Positions 36,257-49,952 of a DNA stretch of 64,000 nucleotides are shown in pieces. Both the position numbers and the translations under genes were made by a program. The stretch lies in contig JAPWDM010000017.1 of assembly GCA_035578155.1 (NCBI GenBank), positions 3,732,482 through 3,796,481 on the forward strand, written 5' to 3'. Numbering within the stretch: the stretch's first letter is position 1; every line of letters begins with the position of its first letter. The notes beneath the pieces are model-generated. The model searched no databases and was not told where the DNA came from. It was given only the letters and a program-made list of their open reading frames with translations. The stretch is from Brachynemurus nebulosus. Taxonomy: Eukaryota > Arthropoda > Insecta > Neuroptera > Myrmeleontidae.

Positions 36257-36560
36257 ACGTGCCCTACAATTATTTTGTTTTAATTAAAATAGAAATCACT
36301 AATTTTAAAATAAAAAGTTTCTAAATTTTTAAATTGTAAAACTTTTTAAATACTGTGTGGGTTGGTATCTTTTTAAATACCCAGTACATTGGACAGTGGA
36401 CTGTATCTATTATATATTACAGACGTCGTGTTAGTGGTTGTTCTTTATGCTTTATAGTACACATGTTTTGGTGGGCTTTGACGTATATAAATAAGTTCGC
36501 CTGTCAGTTGAGAATTTCTTTTTAAGTTTTTGTGTTTGCAGGCTCTAGGTTTTAACTGGC
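36253..36560 (+). promoter_or_regulatory. Possible solo LTR or LTR fragment with promoter
   Basis: It starts TGTTACGTGCCC right after the TA tract. TATATAAATA (36485-36494) is followed by CCTGTCAGTTGAG, a TATA-plus-initiator arrangement common in Ty3/gypsy LTRs. No partner LTR or clear right end is visible, so this remains tentative. Confidence 0.25.
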
Positions 36561-39072
<2,512 letters not shown>

Positions 39073-39316
39073 TATGCAATCATTTTCAAATGAATATGTG
39101 TAGAAAAAATTTGAAATATTATATTCTAATCATATTCACTACTATATATTGTGATAATAATAATAATGTACAAATAAACAGTATGCAGATAAAGAGAGCT
39201 TATAAAGATACATACTTCATCATAAAAATGAAAATATTTTTTTCTCTTAAGACGGTGTAAGAATATGTTCAAGAACTACGGAAAATAATTACGGTAAGAA
39301 AATGTTAAAAAACTAT

Positions 39317-40001
39317 GGTAAATTTTATCATAAAATTAGGTCAGACAAAAATTGTAGATCATATAATTATCTATACAAAATGTCTGAATACTTTTTTTCT
39401 AAGAGCCACTGTTTCTGAGATGTAACTATTACAAAAGTTGTAATCTTCATAATATGCACACGTTCCCACGCCACCTGTGAGGTAGTGTACTTAGCGGATT
39501 TTTTTAAAGGATTTACTCAATAGGCCTATTCCACGGTCTATGGTGATCCTGTTTAATTGAAAACTATTGAATAATAAAAAATATTAGTATTGGGAATGAT
39601 GAAAGCGGTATAGATTTAAAAAAGTAAGGGAAATTATTCGTCAGATTCATAATCATCTAATATTTCAGCTTCCTCTTCTTCTTGTTCTGCTCCTTCTCCT
39701 TCTTGTTCTTGTTCTTCTTCTTCTTCTTGTTGGGTGCAAGTAAACTGCCTCAATAGCGATGCATTACATGTCTCCTCGTTGGTATCATACGAATCCTCTT
39801 CTGTTGGTGATTCAACATTAGAGCACGACTGGCCTTGACAACTGGTACATGCAAGAGGACAAAACAATCCAACTTTTTTACAACCCCATTTTGCACTACA
39901 TCCCTTTTTACAATTACAAAAAATTGTGTTGAGGAGTTTTTCTAGATAATTATATCATCTACAATTTTTGTCTGACCTAATTTTATGATAAAACTTACCG
40001 T
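39317..40001. mobile_element. Inverted-repeat unit enclosing a CXC-gene remnant
   Basis: 39317-39374 and 39945-40001 are inverted copies of about 57 bp, nearly identical; both contain TTAGGTCAGACAAAAATTGT. The 570 bp between them hold the cysteine-rich remnant on the minus strand. I see no clear flanking duplication, so this may be a decayed element or an inverted duplication. Confidence 0.55.
39634..39947 (-). pseudogene. CXC-type cysteine-rich C-terminus, frameshifted
   Basis: Read on the minus strand, one frame gives LEKLLNTIFCNCKKGC (39947-39900). A two-base duplication (TGTG at about 39899-39902) then shifts the frame, which continues with CSAKWGCKKVGLFCPLACTS, CQGQSCSN, a Glu-rich tail and a stop at 39634. 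The spacing of cysteines (C-X-C-X3-C, then C-X6-C-X3-C-X2-C) resembles tesmin/TSO1-like CXC domains, which bind DNA; similar tails end some transposon-linked insect proteins. ATTATCTAG just upstream could be a splice acceptor. Only this last part exists here, so I call it a remnant. Confidence 0.6.
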
Positions 40002-41422
40002 TTGCTGAAAAACGCGAAAAACCCATTTTTGACACCTTTGACCTTGAATAAAATTTTTTCCACGTACAGGATCGATGAGGACTTTTCAACCCTTATTTAT
40101 ACTGATGTTCCGAACATTCGTACCAATTTTCAGCTCTCCCCTAATTTTTGTATCTTTACTACTATTTTTAGGGCTAAATTGATCGGATTATATCGAAAAA
40201 TAACAAAATGGTGGACTTCGAAAAATTTCAAATTCAATTTTTTTTTTCGAAGCCCGCCATTTTGTTATTTTTCGATAAAATTTCATAATTCTAGTTCCTA
40301 CCAGAATGACATATCTAAAGATTAAAACTAATTAACAATTTTTGATTTCAAATGTACCCAAGAGTCAAAATCACCCGGGCAATCAGGTGCCCCTAAAAGT
40401 AGGTATGAAAAACATAATGCCCCTAAAAGTAGGTATGAAAAACAGCGCGAGTTACGAGACTACTACCTTAAACACCAATATTTTTCGGGATATTAGACAC
40501 GGGAGAAAGCGTACGGAGAAAGTATCTTCACACAAAATTTTAACTGGTAAAAAATTCTTTGAATGAAGTGCGTACTGGCTCTTGTTGGACAGCTATACTA
40601 TAACGTTTATATACAATATGACTGTATGCTATGCAATCAAAAATATAGAGGCGATTTACTTCTTGAAGGTTTTATAAAATTTGCCATTGAATAAGAAACA
40701 TAGAAATTAGGATCAACTACAAAACGTGCTTCTCAAGTATTAATAGTGTCTTATAATACGTTTGACTTCGATGGAAAAGGAGTCAAAGGTTTGGTCGAAG
40801 CCGAATTTGATATCCTATCATCTTGTGCTTTATCATAACGTAATTTTAACTTTTATGATTCTGTGTAAACCAAATTCAAGGCTATATTTTGATAGGTTTT
40901 ATGTATTGTTACTTACCTATATAACAATTTAAAATACTGTTTCAAAATAACTACAACTTCATAAAATTTTTTGGAATTATCAACCAAATGGTTGTATGTA
41001 GAGAGAAGGAGTAAATGTAGCGTTATTTGTGTACTATTGTGTTCGAATTTAGGATTTACACACTTATATTTAGTCGAGTAAATAAGTCGGAAAAAATTGT
41101 CAATTATGGATAAGTGCTGGAACAGCACCGATTTGAAAAAGTCAATTACGAGTTCCCCTTATACAGCTGAACTTTTTTTTATGTGGTCTTTTTTGTGCGA
41201 TTTTTTTTATACGATTTTTTTTATACGATTTTTTTTATGTGGTTTTTAAAAAATGACCATTAAATTGCATAATATAAATCAAAATCAAGAGACAGTAAGA
41301 AACTTAAGCATTTACTATAATAACTTTCTTTGATAAAAATACTTTTTAACAGCTTTTAAGCATTTAATTAATACATTACATAAGAACATAAGTTATTGCA
41401 TCATTTAATATTGTTAAAGATG
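40002..41422. other. Intergenic DNA with small repeats
   Basis: No gene supported. Three local structures: a 27-bp-arm hairpin (about 40194-40220 with 40249-40275, CGAAAAATAACAAAATGG against its inverse); a tandem pair of TGCCCCTAAAAGTAGGTATG at about 40389 and 40418; and three copies of a TTTATACGATTTTT-type unit at 41195-41240. Confidence 0.5.
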
Positions 41423-41424
41423 TA

Positions 41425-42773
41425 AGGTACCTAAGGCAATTAAGGCCCACCTAAGCAAAATATGCTTATTATTTATATATCTTATAAAATATCAAAAATA
41501 CAGTATTTAATTATAAAAATTTACTTATTTTTTGATAAATATTCCTAAAAAAATTAATGAATTTGTAATTATACAAGTCAAAAATTTGATTCTAAAAAGT
41601 GTCTGCAATTGGGCCTTATTTCCGACTGGTGTAGAAAATAAGGCCCACCTATTACAACTGCCTGAAATAGTACATTTATTATTTTCTTTTTTAATTAATT
41701 GGGGGATTTTAATTACTTTAAGAATAACTTGAACTTGAAAATACTTTAAGAATAACTTGAACTTATATATCAAAATATTTTGTTATTTTTACACGTTCAA
41801 AAAAGTTTCGAAAATCCTTGAATTCCGCTTGACTGCCTGACTGTTATTGAAAACAACAATAAAAAAATTTACCTGTCATTATTTTTAATTTTTAATTTTT
41901 TTATCATATTTTTCGAATAAGTCAAGTACTAGGTGTTTGAATATATTAAGTCGAAATAAATAAATATTAAATCTAAGAATTCTTCTTAGAATTCCGAATC
42001 TCCTTGCAACCTCTCTTTGATTGCCATGTCAAGTGACATAGCTTAAGGCTGATGCCAGTGCTTCCTCAGACCACAACGCTCTCTTCTTTTTATCAACCAT
42101 ACTTCCAAACACTAAGGAATAAAAATAAAAATTCGACCAAACCAACTAAAACTGATCTGGCATCATTAAACAAATGCAACAAATAAATCAAAATTAAATG
42201 TACTTAGTTTTTTGTCCTTTTTCCTTTTTGTTATTTTTATATTAGAGTAACTATAGTAACTTAAGGTTGTGCGTCTAATTTTGCTTCATTTGTTAATGAC
42301 TTCAGACCTGTTTTAATTGATTTGACTTTGTAGTGTTTGATTTTAATTGTGTTGGTAATAAAGCCCAAACAAAATTTGCATGGGCCTTATTATCAACATG
42401 TCAATATTTATGCTTATATACATTTTATATAAATACTTTAGAAATAAACTAAATTAATTGATATAAAACTTAAAAAGTATTAATTTTTTTCAATTTTGAT
42501 AACAATTTGAAAGAAACATACCTTTAAAAAATCATTAATATAACACTCACAATGTGCACAATTTTTATATCAACGAACGAAAATGTACCCTCTAAATTTG
42601 TTTGTTGAAATATGACATGAGTTTGTTACTCTGAGTAGCTCAAGTTTTGTATCTGGTTTTAAAATGATTGAAAGTTCATTTTAAACTTGTTGATAAGTTA
42701 GAGAACTTTTCTTGGTAAGAAATATTGCTAATGGGCCTTATTACCCGCTGGGCCTTAAATGCCTTAAGTACCT
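41425..42773. mobile_element. TA-flanked non-autonomous TIR element, 1.35 kb
   Basis: The left end is AGGTACCTAAGGCAATTAAG and the right end, inverted, AGGTACTTAAGGCATTTAAG; both continue into GGCCCA. TA lies outside each end (41423-41424 and 42774-42775). The word AATAAGGCCCA or its inverse recurs at about 41607, 41638, 42388 and 42733. No transposase frame. Confidence 0.75.
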
Positions 42774-42775
42774 TA

Positions 42776-44675
42776 TTTTTCAAAATTTTCATAATGTTAT
42801 ACAATTGATATAAAATATTTCTGCGTGTAAATTAATGCTTTATCTTGTTTATAGAAGCAATTTATAAGGAAATTTCTAAGTTTTGAGCGCTTTGAGTTAT
42901 GTTTTCTCGATGAAACTTTTTTTTATGCGGTTAGTCGAGACCTATATCTGGATACTTACAATCTGGATCGAACTATACCTTTTATGGCTGTTTATGATAT
43001 TTTTGAATATATTTTTTTTGTGCGATTTTTTTTATGCGCCTCCTATCCACCACACAAAAAATGATCAACTGTATTGTCTTATTGGAGCAACTAATGGAGT
43101 CTATTTCCCAAGTCAAAATGGCCAACTAACTGGGTATTTGTAAATAATAAACAAATATTTTACTTTGCAAAATACCACTTTTATTTTGAAACTGTGGCAA
43201 TATTGTTTCGAACCGTTAGTTCGAAACAATATTGTCACAGTTTCAAAATAAAAGTGGTATTTTGCAAAGTAAAATATTTGTTTGTTATTTACAAATATGG
43301 AATACCACAAAGTAACGCTCAAATTTATTAATATTAACTGGGTATTCATACAGAAATTACAATTTTACATAGTGTTTTAGCAGTAATCCTAGAAGTATAA
43401 ATACCCTAATTATTAAAAAAAATTTAACAGATAATACGTCACCGAATGCGTCAAATATTAATCATACTATGATATAATGCGTATTGTTGCATTTGAAAAG
43501 TATTTTAGATTGGTGAAGAGTTTTCAAAAATATTTAAGATCGGCCGGTTACCGAAATAACCACTTCTTGCCGATAACATGTATCTAGGCCATCCTGTACA
43601 TGTTTTATGCACACACATAAGCACGTCCGAACCCGTATATGTACATAATGACACATACTATAATACTATGTACGGCTCTGCACTGTGTACACATAAATTC
43701 ATTTCATATTTCGTATTAATTAAAAATTTACGTATCGCTGGAAATCAATGATGAACACAGTAAATATGCTTCTTCTGTATTCAGTTAATGAGATAAACCC
43801 GCCGTGTCTGCATATTTTTATTGTATTATGATTCTGGGGTACATGTATTTGTATTTACATGATATAATGAAGAAGCGAAAATGCTCTGCATTGCCGTTAA
43901 ATACATTTTAATTATTGGTAAATAATAATGATTCAGTTCCATTGTTAATGTTCATTTATGTATGTTCAATACTTACAATCTGTGTGATCTTTGGAAAATT
44001 TCTATTTGATTTTTGTCGCCTACGTATTATTTTATATTAATATTTCTAGAATTATTAAAAATAACAGGCACTGTTAAATCAATAATTCTGGCGCTGTTGT
44101 TTCAATTTTCATTTATTTGTTTGTTTTTTCTCTTTTCCTTTTTGTATTTTTTCTTTTTTTTCCTTTTTTTGTAATTTTTTCAATTCTTCTGTAAAAATAA
44201 GTATACGCAACTCGGCCCCCGAAGCGGATTATTTAAAAACTAGATTAACGGTATAGTGAGGCTGTAAGTAGTTGGTACCAATAACCTCTCCGGCCAAAAC
44301 TGACAACGAAATGCACCCAGAGTGAAATTCGAAATTTTGATGAAACTTCGCTGGTGTGTAGAATAAGCAAAAATAAGAGACCCGTATTTTTTTTTATCGG
44401 CGGCGATCTTCGACGTTGAGGGGGTGAAACCAGCCCCTAATTTATTATAAAGCACCTGAACAGTAAGCGAAAGAGATTATTGCTTCTTGTCGAGCATTCA
44501 TTAACACAAGTACACCAGAGAACTTCAACTTCCGCAAAATAGGTATTAAAAATATCGAAATGAGTAACCAAATGTACATATGCCAAAATTACCAATAAAG
44601 TTAGTACTGAAAAATATATGAATCATTATCGGAAAGTAAAAATTTACATTTTCATAATCAAAATCCACATAAAAA
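42776..44675. other. AT-rich intergenic DNA
   Basis: No gene supported. GCGATTTTTTTTATG-type words near 43023 echo the tandem unit at 41195-41240. A palindrome (next entry) is the only clear structure. Confidence 0.45.
43135..43297. repeat. Near-perfect 163-bp palindrome
   Basis: The arms of about 77 bp (43135-43212 and 43219-43297) match with about two mismatches around a loop of a few bases (CGTTA). AACTGGGTATT occurs just left (about 43128) and again at about 43337, which might reflect a duplicated flank. It is non-coding and could form a cruciform or, if transcribed, a long hairpin RNA. Confidence 0.85.
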
Positions 44676-44679
44676 TTAA

Positions 44680-46926
44680 AAAACGCCGTGAGCAGCGGGT
44701 CCCCATCACGGAAGTCGAATTTTTCCCTTCATCTTTGGTATTGAATGTCTACAAGCGAAATGTGATTGAAAGTCTACAAGCGATTTGTCATTTTGGTGGT
44801 TTCAAAACTGATGATGAATGTCCGGCTGATCGGGGCTTTAAAAAAAGGTGTTAAGTTTTTAAGGGCTGAATCTCAGTTAATTTCAATTTTGTGCCGATAG
44901 CAGTTAGCAGGAAAAAGCCAACACAATTCGTACGATGGCATTCCTACCCATGCTTAGCCGCCAATTGCCTTTGTGTTTTATTTATAAATATTAAAAAAGG
45001 ACCTTAAATAGTAAACTGGAAGGCCCTTATGAAGATATTATTTTTTTTCAAAAAATTCCAAAATTTATATTTTATAAATAATAAAAATCCAAAATTCCTA
45101 ATTTATAAATAAACAGTGACTTTAATAAAATTTCAAAATTAGTGACTTTAATAAAATTTCAAAATTACTTAATATGTATGTATTTCATTTGTTATAAAAG
45201 TAAATCCACTTTTTTTTAAATTTTTTAAAATTACTATTCCCCTACTTGTATTTAGAATAAAAATAATGCATTTAAAACACATTTAACGATAGCATTCAAT
45301 TCCGATGTAAAAATGGAAGAAGTGGGGGGGAAAAGTAATGTGGACTCCCTAAAAGGTACTAGCTGGAAACTAACTGAATACACGTACAAAATTTCAGCCC
45401 TCTAGGTTTCCTTAGAGAGTCTCTAGACGTGTTAGAAAACAAGCAAAAAAATTAAGGAAATATTGGCGTAAAAATCGTGGGGGTAAGGGTTAAAAGTTGA
45501 AACCTCCAAAAAACAGTGTCTGGCTGTTAGCTTAACCTGTACACAAAATTTCAGCCCTCTAAGTTTATTTGGGGAGATTTTGACCCGAACGAAACTGTTA
45601 AAAAACAAGAAAAGTCAAGTTCTTTTGGGTATAAAAATGGTGGGGGTAGGGGTTAAAAGTCGAGACCCCCAAAAGGCACCCCCTTGATACTATCTCAATC
45701 CGAATACAAGCAAAATTCAGTTTCCTAGGATGAATTGGAGGGATTAGGGGGGAAAACGATTTTCGCTGGATCTAACATGCCCCCTCCAGAATTAACGTAG
45801 AGGGTTTAAATTTGGTGCGTTGATAGAGTTCATATCTGGGTTGTGCTTTTTGAAGGTTTTAATATTTTACCCCCACCCCCCTCATTTTTAAGCTACAATT
45901 TCGTGCTTTTTTGACGTTTTCGAAGTTTGTACCACTCGCACAGGTTACCCGAATAAACCTAGCGGGCTGAAATTTTGTATTCGGATTGAGTTAGTATCAA
46001 GGGGGTGCCTTTTGGGGGTCTCCACTTTTAACCCCTACCCCCACCATTTTTATACCCAAAAGAACATGATTTTTCTTGTTTTTTAACAGTTTCGTTCTTG
46101 TCAAAATCTCCCCAAATAAACCTAGAGGGCTGAAATTTTGTGTACAGGTTAAGCTAATAGCCAGACACGGTTTTTGGAGGCTTCAACTCTTAATCCTTAC
46201 CTCCACGATTTTTACGCCAATATTTCCTTAATTTTTTTGCTTGTTTTCTAACACGTCTAGAGACTCTCTAAGGAAACCTAGAGGGCTGAAATTTTGTACG
46301 TGTATTCAGTTAGTATCCAGATAGTACCTTTTAGGGAGTTCACATTACTTTTCCCCCCCACTTCTCCCGTTTTTACATCGGAATTGAATGCTATTGTTAA
46401 ATGTGTTTTAAATGCATTATTTATATTCTAAATACAAGTAGGCGAATAGTAATTTTAAAAAATTAAAAAAAAAGTGAATTTACTTTTATAACAAATGAAA
46501 TACATACATATTAAGTAATTTTAAAATGTTATTAAAGTCACTGTTTATTTATAAATTAGAAATTTTGGATTTTTATTATTTATAAAATAGAAATTTTGGA
46601 ATTTTTTGAAAAAAAATAATATCTTCATAAAGGCCTTCCAGTTTACTATTTAAGGTCCTTTTTTAATATTTATAAATAAAACACAAAGGCAATTGGCGGC
46701 TAAGCATGGGTAGGAATGCCATCGTACGAATTGTGTTGCCTTTTTCCTGCTAACTACTTTTTTTAAAGCCCCGATCAACCGGACCCTCATCATCAGTTTT
46801 GAAACCACCAAAATGACAAATCGCTTGTAGAGTTTCAATCACATTTCGCTTGTAGACATTCAATACCGAAGATGAAGGGAAAAATTCGACTTCCGTGATG
46901 GGGCCCCGCTGCTCACGGCGTTTTTT
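44680..46926. mobile_element. Kilobase foldback with monomer-built arms, 2.25 kb
   Basis: The ends are AAAACGCCGTGAGCAGCGGG and its inverse. The arms run 44680-about 45725 and about 45965-46926, around a spacer of about 240 bp. TTAA lies next to both ends (44676-44679 and 46927-46930). Inside each arm, three units of about 165 bp repeat: an AAATTTCAGCCCTCTA block, a GGGTTAAAAGT block and a run of C or G. Frames here (such as one containing ADRGFKKRC) appear mirrored in the other arm and are not genes. Confidence 0.87.
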
Positions 46927-46930
46927 TTAA

Positions 46931-47282
46931 CATGTATTATAAAATATAATACTCGTTGGATTTTAATATTTTACTTGTTAAAAAAGCTCATTAGCGGATT
47001 CGCTAATTATATGTATCCCGAAAATTTCATATAATTTGCAACCTCATCATGTAAAGTAATTCATCACTTCGACAAAACAAATTCAAGTTAACCCATTATG
47101 CGTCATCACAATTTGGTCATCACCATTTGCATTTGTGTTAACCCATTACCCACCAGCACTAATGTAGTTTTTGAATGCAAACCTAACGCATGAGCAGACT
47201 GAATTTTAGTACACGACGCATGCGCAGACTGAATTTTAGACTACAAATTGATAGCTGGGGTACACTACCGCGTTAAAAATGT
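46931..47282. other. Spacer between the foldback and the long-TIR element
   Basis: Non-coding. A short tandem duplication of GCAGACTGAATTTTAG occurs at about 47191 and 47224. Confidence 0.5.
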
Positions 47283-47900
47283 GGGGAATACCCTAAATCG
47301 GTGAAATGTCTTGTTGCTTAAAAGTTTTACGTTTAACGATCACAGGTTTCGAATGTCCTTTGCTATGTTGGCTAGCAGTGGACTGCTCTGAATTGTAAAT
47401 TAACATTGTTCGAAATGCAATTGTTTTACCACGAAAGTATAATTTTCAGCGAAAGAGATGTTAACTCTTTGACAACCAGGTAAATGGATAATATTTTGTG
47501 TAAGTTCAACTATTTTATACCCTTTAACCATGATAAGGTGTATGAGCTGGAGTATAACTTGCGGGTTGTATTGCGGTTGTGGTGGTTGTGTAGTAATTGT
47601 GTGGTGGCTCTGTGGTGGTTGTGTGGCGATTATGGCGTTTGTATGGCGGTTGTGAAGGCTGTGTTGCGATGGCAGTGGTGCTTGTGTGGCGATGGCGGCT
47701 GAAGTGAACAACTTTATCATTAATTCTATTGAAGTAGCAACTTACTGTAGGCAATGAATCGGTGGTGACATCTCGCGGTGTTTGTTGAACGCAATATCTA
47801 AATTACTCAATTTGGTGGGGTTCCTGTTCCCTGCTCTTATTATGGAAGATTATTAATTTAATATCGATTTTAGATAAAATATTGGAAAATTTGTTTTCAG
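47283..47900 (+). repeat. Left long terminal inverted repeat
   Basis: Inverse of 49953-50665. Shared landmarks in order are TTTGCTATGTTGGCTAGC, TTCGAAATGCAATTGTTTTA, TTAACTCTTTGACAACC, ATACCCTTTAACCATGAT, then the GGTTGTGGTGG minisatellite (about 47568-47700) and finally the 3' coding end of the zinc-finger gene. Confidence 0.8.
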
Positions 47901-48567
47901 TCAAAATATTGAGTACTTTTTCACCAGTCTCTGAAGTCTCGTATAAACGTTGTAATTCATCTATTAAAACATTAGGATTATGCCAGTATTTTATTTTTTT
48001 CGATTGCACATCAGCACTTTCAAAATCTTCCGAGCCGTTGTATTTGATACGCTTAGCAAGTAGTTCTTGGTCCGTTGAATTGACTGGACGTTTCATTGCT
48101 ATTCGTTCATTAGAATTCTCACCTTTATTTTGAGAGTCGGTGATTAATAAAATATCTAAAACAGTTTGCAGAGCTGTAGTTAACTTGGGAATGTTAACAT
48201 TTCCACTATCAGAAATGGTTAAAACCCTGTTATTAGATTCATCGCTTGGTGTGTAAATATTATTTTGATTTCTTAAATTATTAAATTTAGTTTGAATTGC
48301 TTTAGATGCAACTTTAGTTCTTTGTTCAAGCGGATTGGGCCTTTCTTCAGCTTTATTGTTTCGAAATTTATCATCAATATCATTCCTCCTCGTATCATAA
48401 CTAGGTAAGTCATCAGCCGTGTCTAATGCTTGTCTTTTTAGCAGATCAAGAGAGTAACTATTTTCAAACCTTTTTGGTGAAAATCCTCGCATATGTGTAG
48501 TTCTTATATGACGTGAAAGATAATCTTTCCGCGAGAAGCTTTTATAGCACTGCGTACACTCGAACAT
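47803..48567 (-). CDS. C2H2 zinc-finger protein of the long-TIR element
   Basis: A 254-residue intact frame. One N-terminal C2H2 finger: C4, C7, H20, H25 (C-X2-C-X12-H-X4-H) in CTQCYKSFSRKDYLSRHI, suggesting DNA binding. The middle is polar and rich in Asn, Arg and Ser, with KR/KK clusters (about 160-200) that could serve nuclear import. The C-terminal 50 residues are predicted helical (VLIDELQRLYETSETGEK) and end with REQEPHQIE. The final codons lie within the left inverted repeat, and the right repeat holds a plus-strand copy of them ending at about 50050. The family is not recognised. The ATG is chosen because the finger starts three residues later. Confidence 0.75.
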   Translation of the reverse strand: MFECTQCYKSFSRKDYLSRHIRTTHMRGFSPKRFENSYSLDLLKRQALDTADDLPSYDTRRNDIDDKFRNNKAEERPNPLEQRTKVASKAIQTKFNNLRNQNNIYTPSDESNNRVLTISDSGNVNIPKLTTALQTVLDILLITDSQNKGENSNERIAMKRPVNSTDQELLAKRIKYNGSEDFESADVQSKKIKYWHNPNVLIDELQRLYETSETGEKVLNILTENKFSNILSKIDIKLIIFHNKSREQEPHQIE

Positions 48568-49110
48568 TATAATAGATGTGTAAAGCTCAACTAGTCTTAC
48601 AAGATTAATTCAGAATGATGTTAACGATTACTTATATACTCCGGCACCACAAGTTACCCACCGCTACACCACCACCACCACCACCACATCTGAGTTGCTC
48701 ATTTTACCCCCTGAAGTAGCGGTTGGCATCCGGCTTACAAATTTTTACTCATTTTGCTCCCATTATGCTGTTTCGGTTAACTGAAATTAGTTCAGAAAAA
48801 TGAATGAAAAGCTATATGCAAGTGCCAGGTGACCGCATACCTACTGAACACCAACATTAAAATATTTGCTCCTGAATATAGGCAATTATATTGCGGTTCC
48901 AAGTGGCCCCATACCTACTGGTTGATAGAGAAGAGTTTTATCAAAATTCAAAATATAATTTGGTGGGAGGGGTTAATGGGTTGTAAAATAAGACTAACAT
49001 AAGAATTTATATGTAAAATAATTTATTTTTTAATACAATATACGTTATAATATTAAAATTAACACCTGATAGTTTCCTTAAGCTTAGATCAAACATCATA
49101 CATGTGATAG
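48568..49110 (-). other. Spacer between the two genes of the long-TIR element
   Basis: It holds the probable promoter of the zinc-finger gene, including a CACCACCACC run near 48672-48690 and TTATATACT near 48632. Nothing else is recognised. Confidence 0.4.
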
Positions 49111-49590
49111 CTATTTGCTAAATTCCACACTATGTAAAAAACCACTAGAATCATTTCCTTTATATGTAATAAAATACTGTCCTGTACGTAAACATTCCAT
49201 GGTGTGCTCATCCAAATCGATGAATCGTTTTGGAAGGAAGACTTGAGCATCTGCAAGTTCCACCGCAACTGCTAACCCATATCGAGTTTCCATGCGTCGT
49301 ACGTCGAGAATTTTCTACGCTTCATACAACTTGAGTGTAGATAGTGATTTGAATTGTTTACCAGCACCAAGTTTATTTAACTTCTCCAAAACCGGATCCA
49401 TTGTTTCAACAGTGGCAGTAACAGTGGCCCACAAATCACTTATACTTAACACCGTGTTGTTCAGACATTTTGCCAATACACTGCTAATTTCTGTTTCAGC
49501 ACATTGCTTAAATAATTTATGAGTTGCCACCACAAAGAACCACCGCAACCACCACCACCACGATTTTATCAAGAATCGATATTTAATCAA
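49111..49590 (-). pseudogene. Small second protein of the element, broken by one in-frame stop
   Basis: One continuous minus-strand frame from 49590 to 49111 is interrupted only by TAG at 49315-49317. The likely start is the Met at 49401 (MDPVLEKLNKL); codons before it run through GGTGGT repeats (WWWW) and look untranslated. After the stop the frame reads KILDVRRMETRYGLAVAVEL, then AQVFLPKRFIDLD, ending YITYKG-like (YFITYKG) and a short tail. The pattern of alternating strands with FLPKRF reminds me of small OB-fold proteins, which bind single-stranded DNA, but I cannot confirm that. A replication-linked role would fit a virus-like element. Confidence 0.5.
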
Positions 49591-49952
49591 TATTGACCAA
49601 TTCCACTATTACTCAAAATATCCATTATGCCTAATTACGCCGCTGGTCATTGCGTTATAAATAAGTGCTAATGTTGGTTTGACAACTGTGTAATTGGTCA
49701 ACACCTACACGTGGTACAGTTTATATAATTGCAAACACAGTTTGGAAATGGCATCATACATCGTTTACAATACATGCAAATTCGTTTTCGTTTCGACACC
49801 TATCACAATACTCGTAGAAGGAACACTTACTGTGGCGGTTGAAATTTACAAATACCACAAATCGGCATGTCGTGTTCTTGTTGTTTACCTTCTGGAACTC
49901 AACCAGCAAATGATATCCGGTTAAAAATTCAGTTGTGTTTATAGTATTTTGA
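49591..49952. other. Core segment of the long-TIR element without a supported gene
   Basis: A 76-codon plus-strand frame (49694-49924) with hydrophobic stretches is open but matches nothing I know; its status is undecided. Confidence 0.3.
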
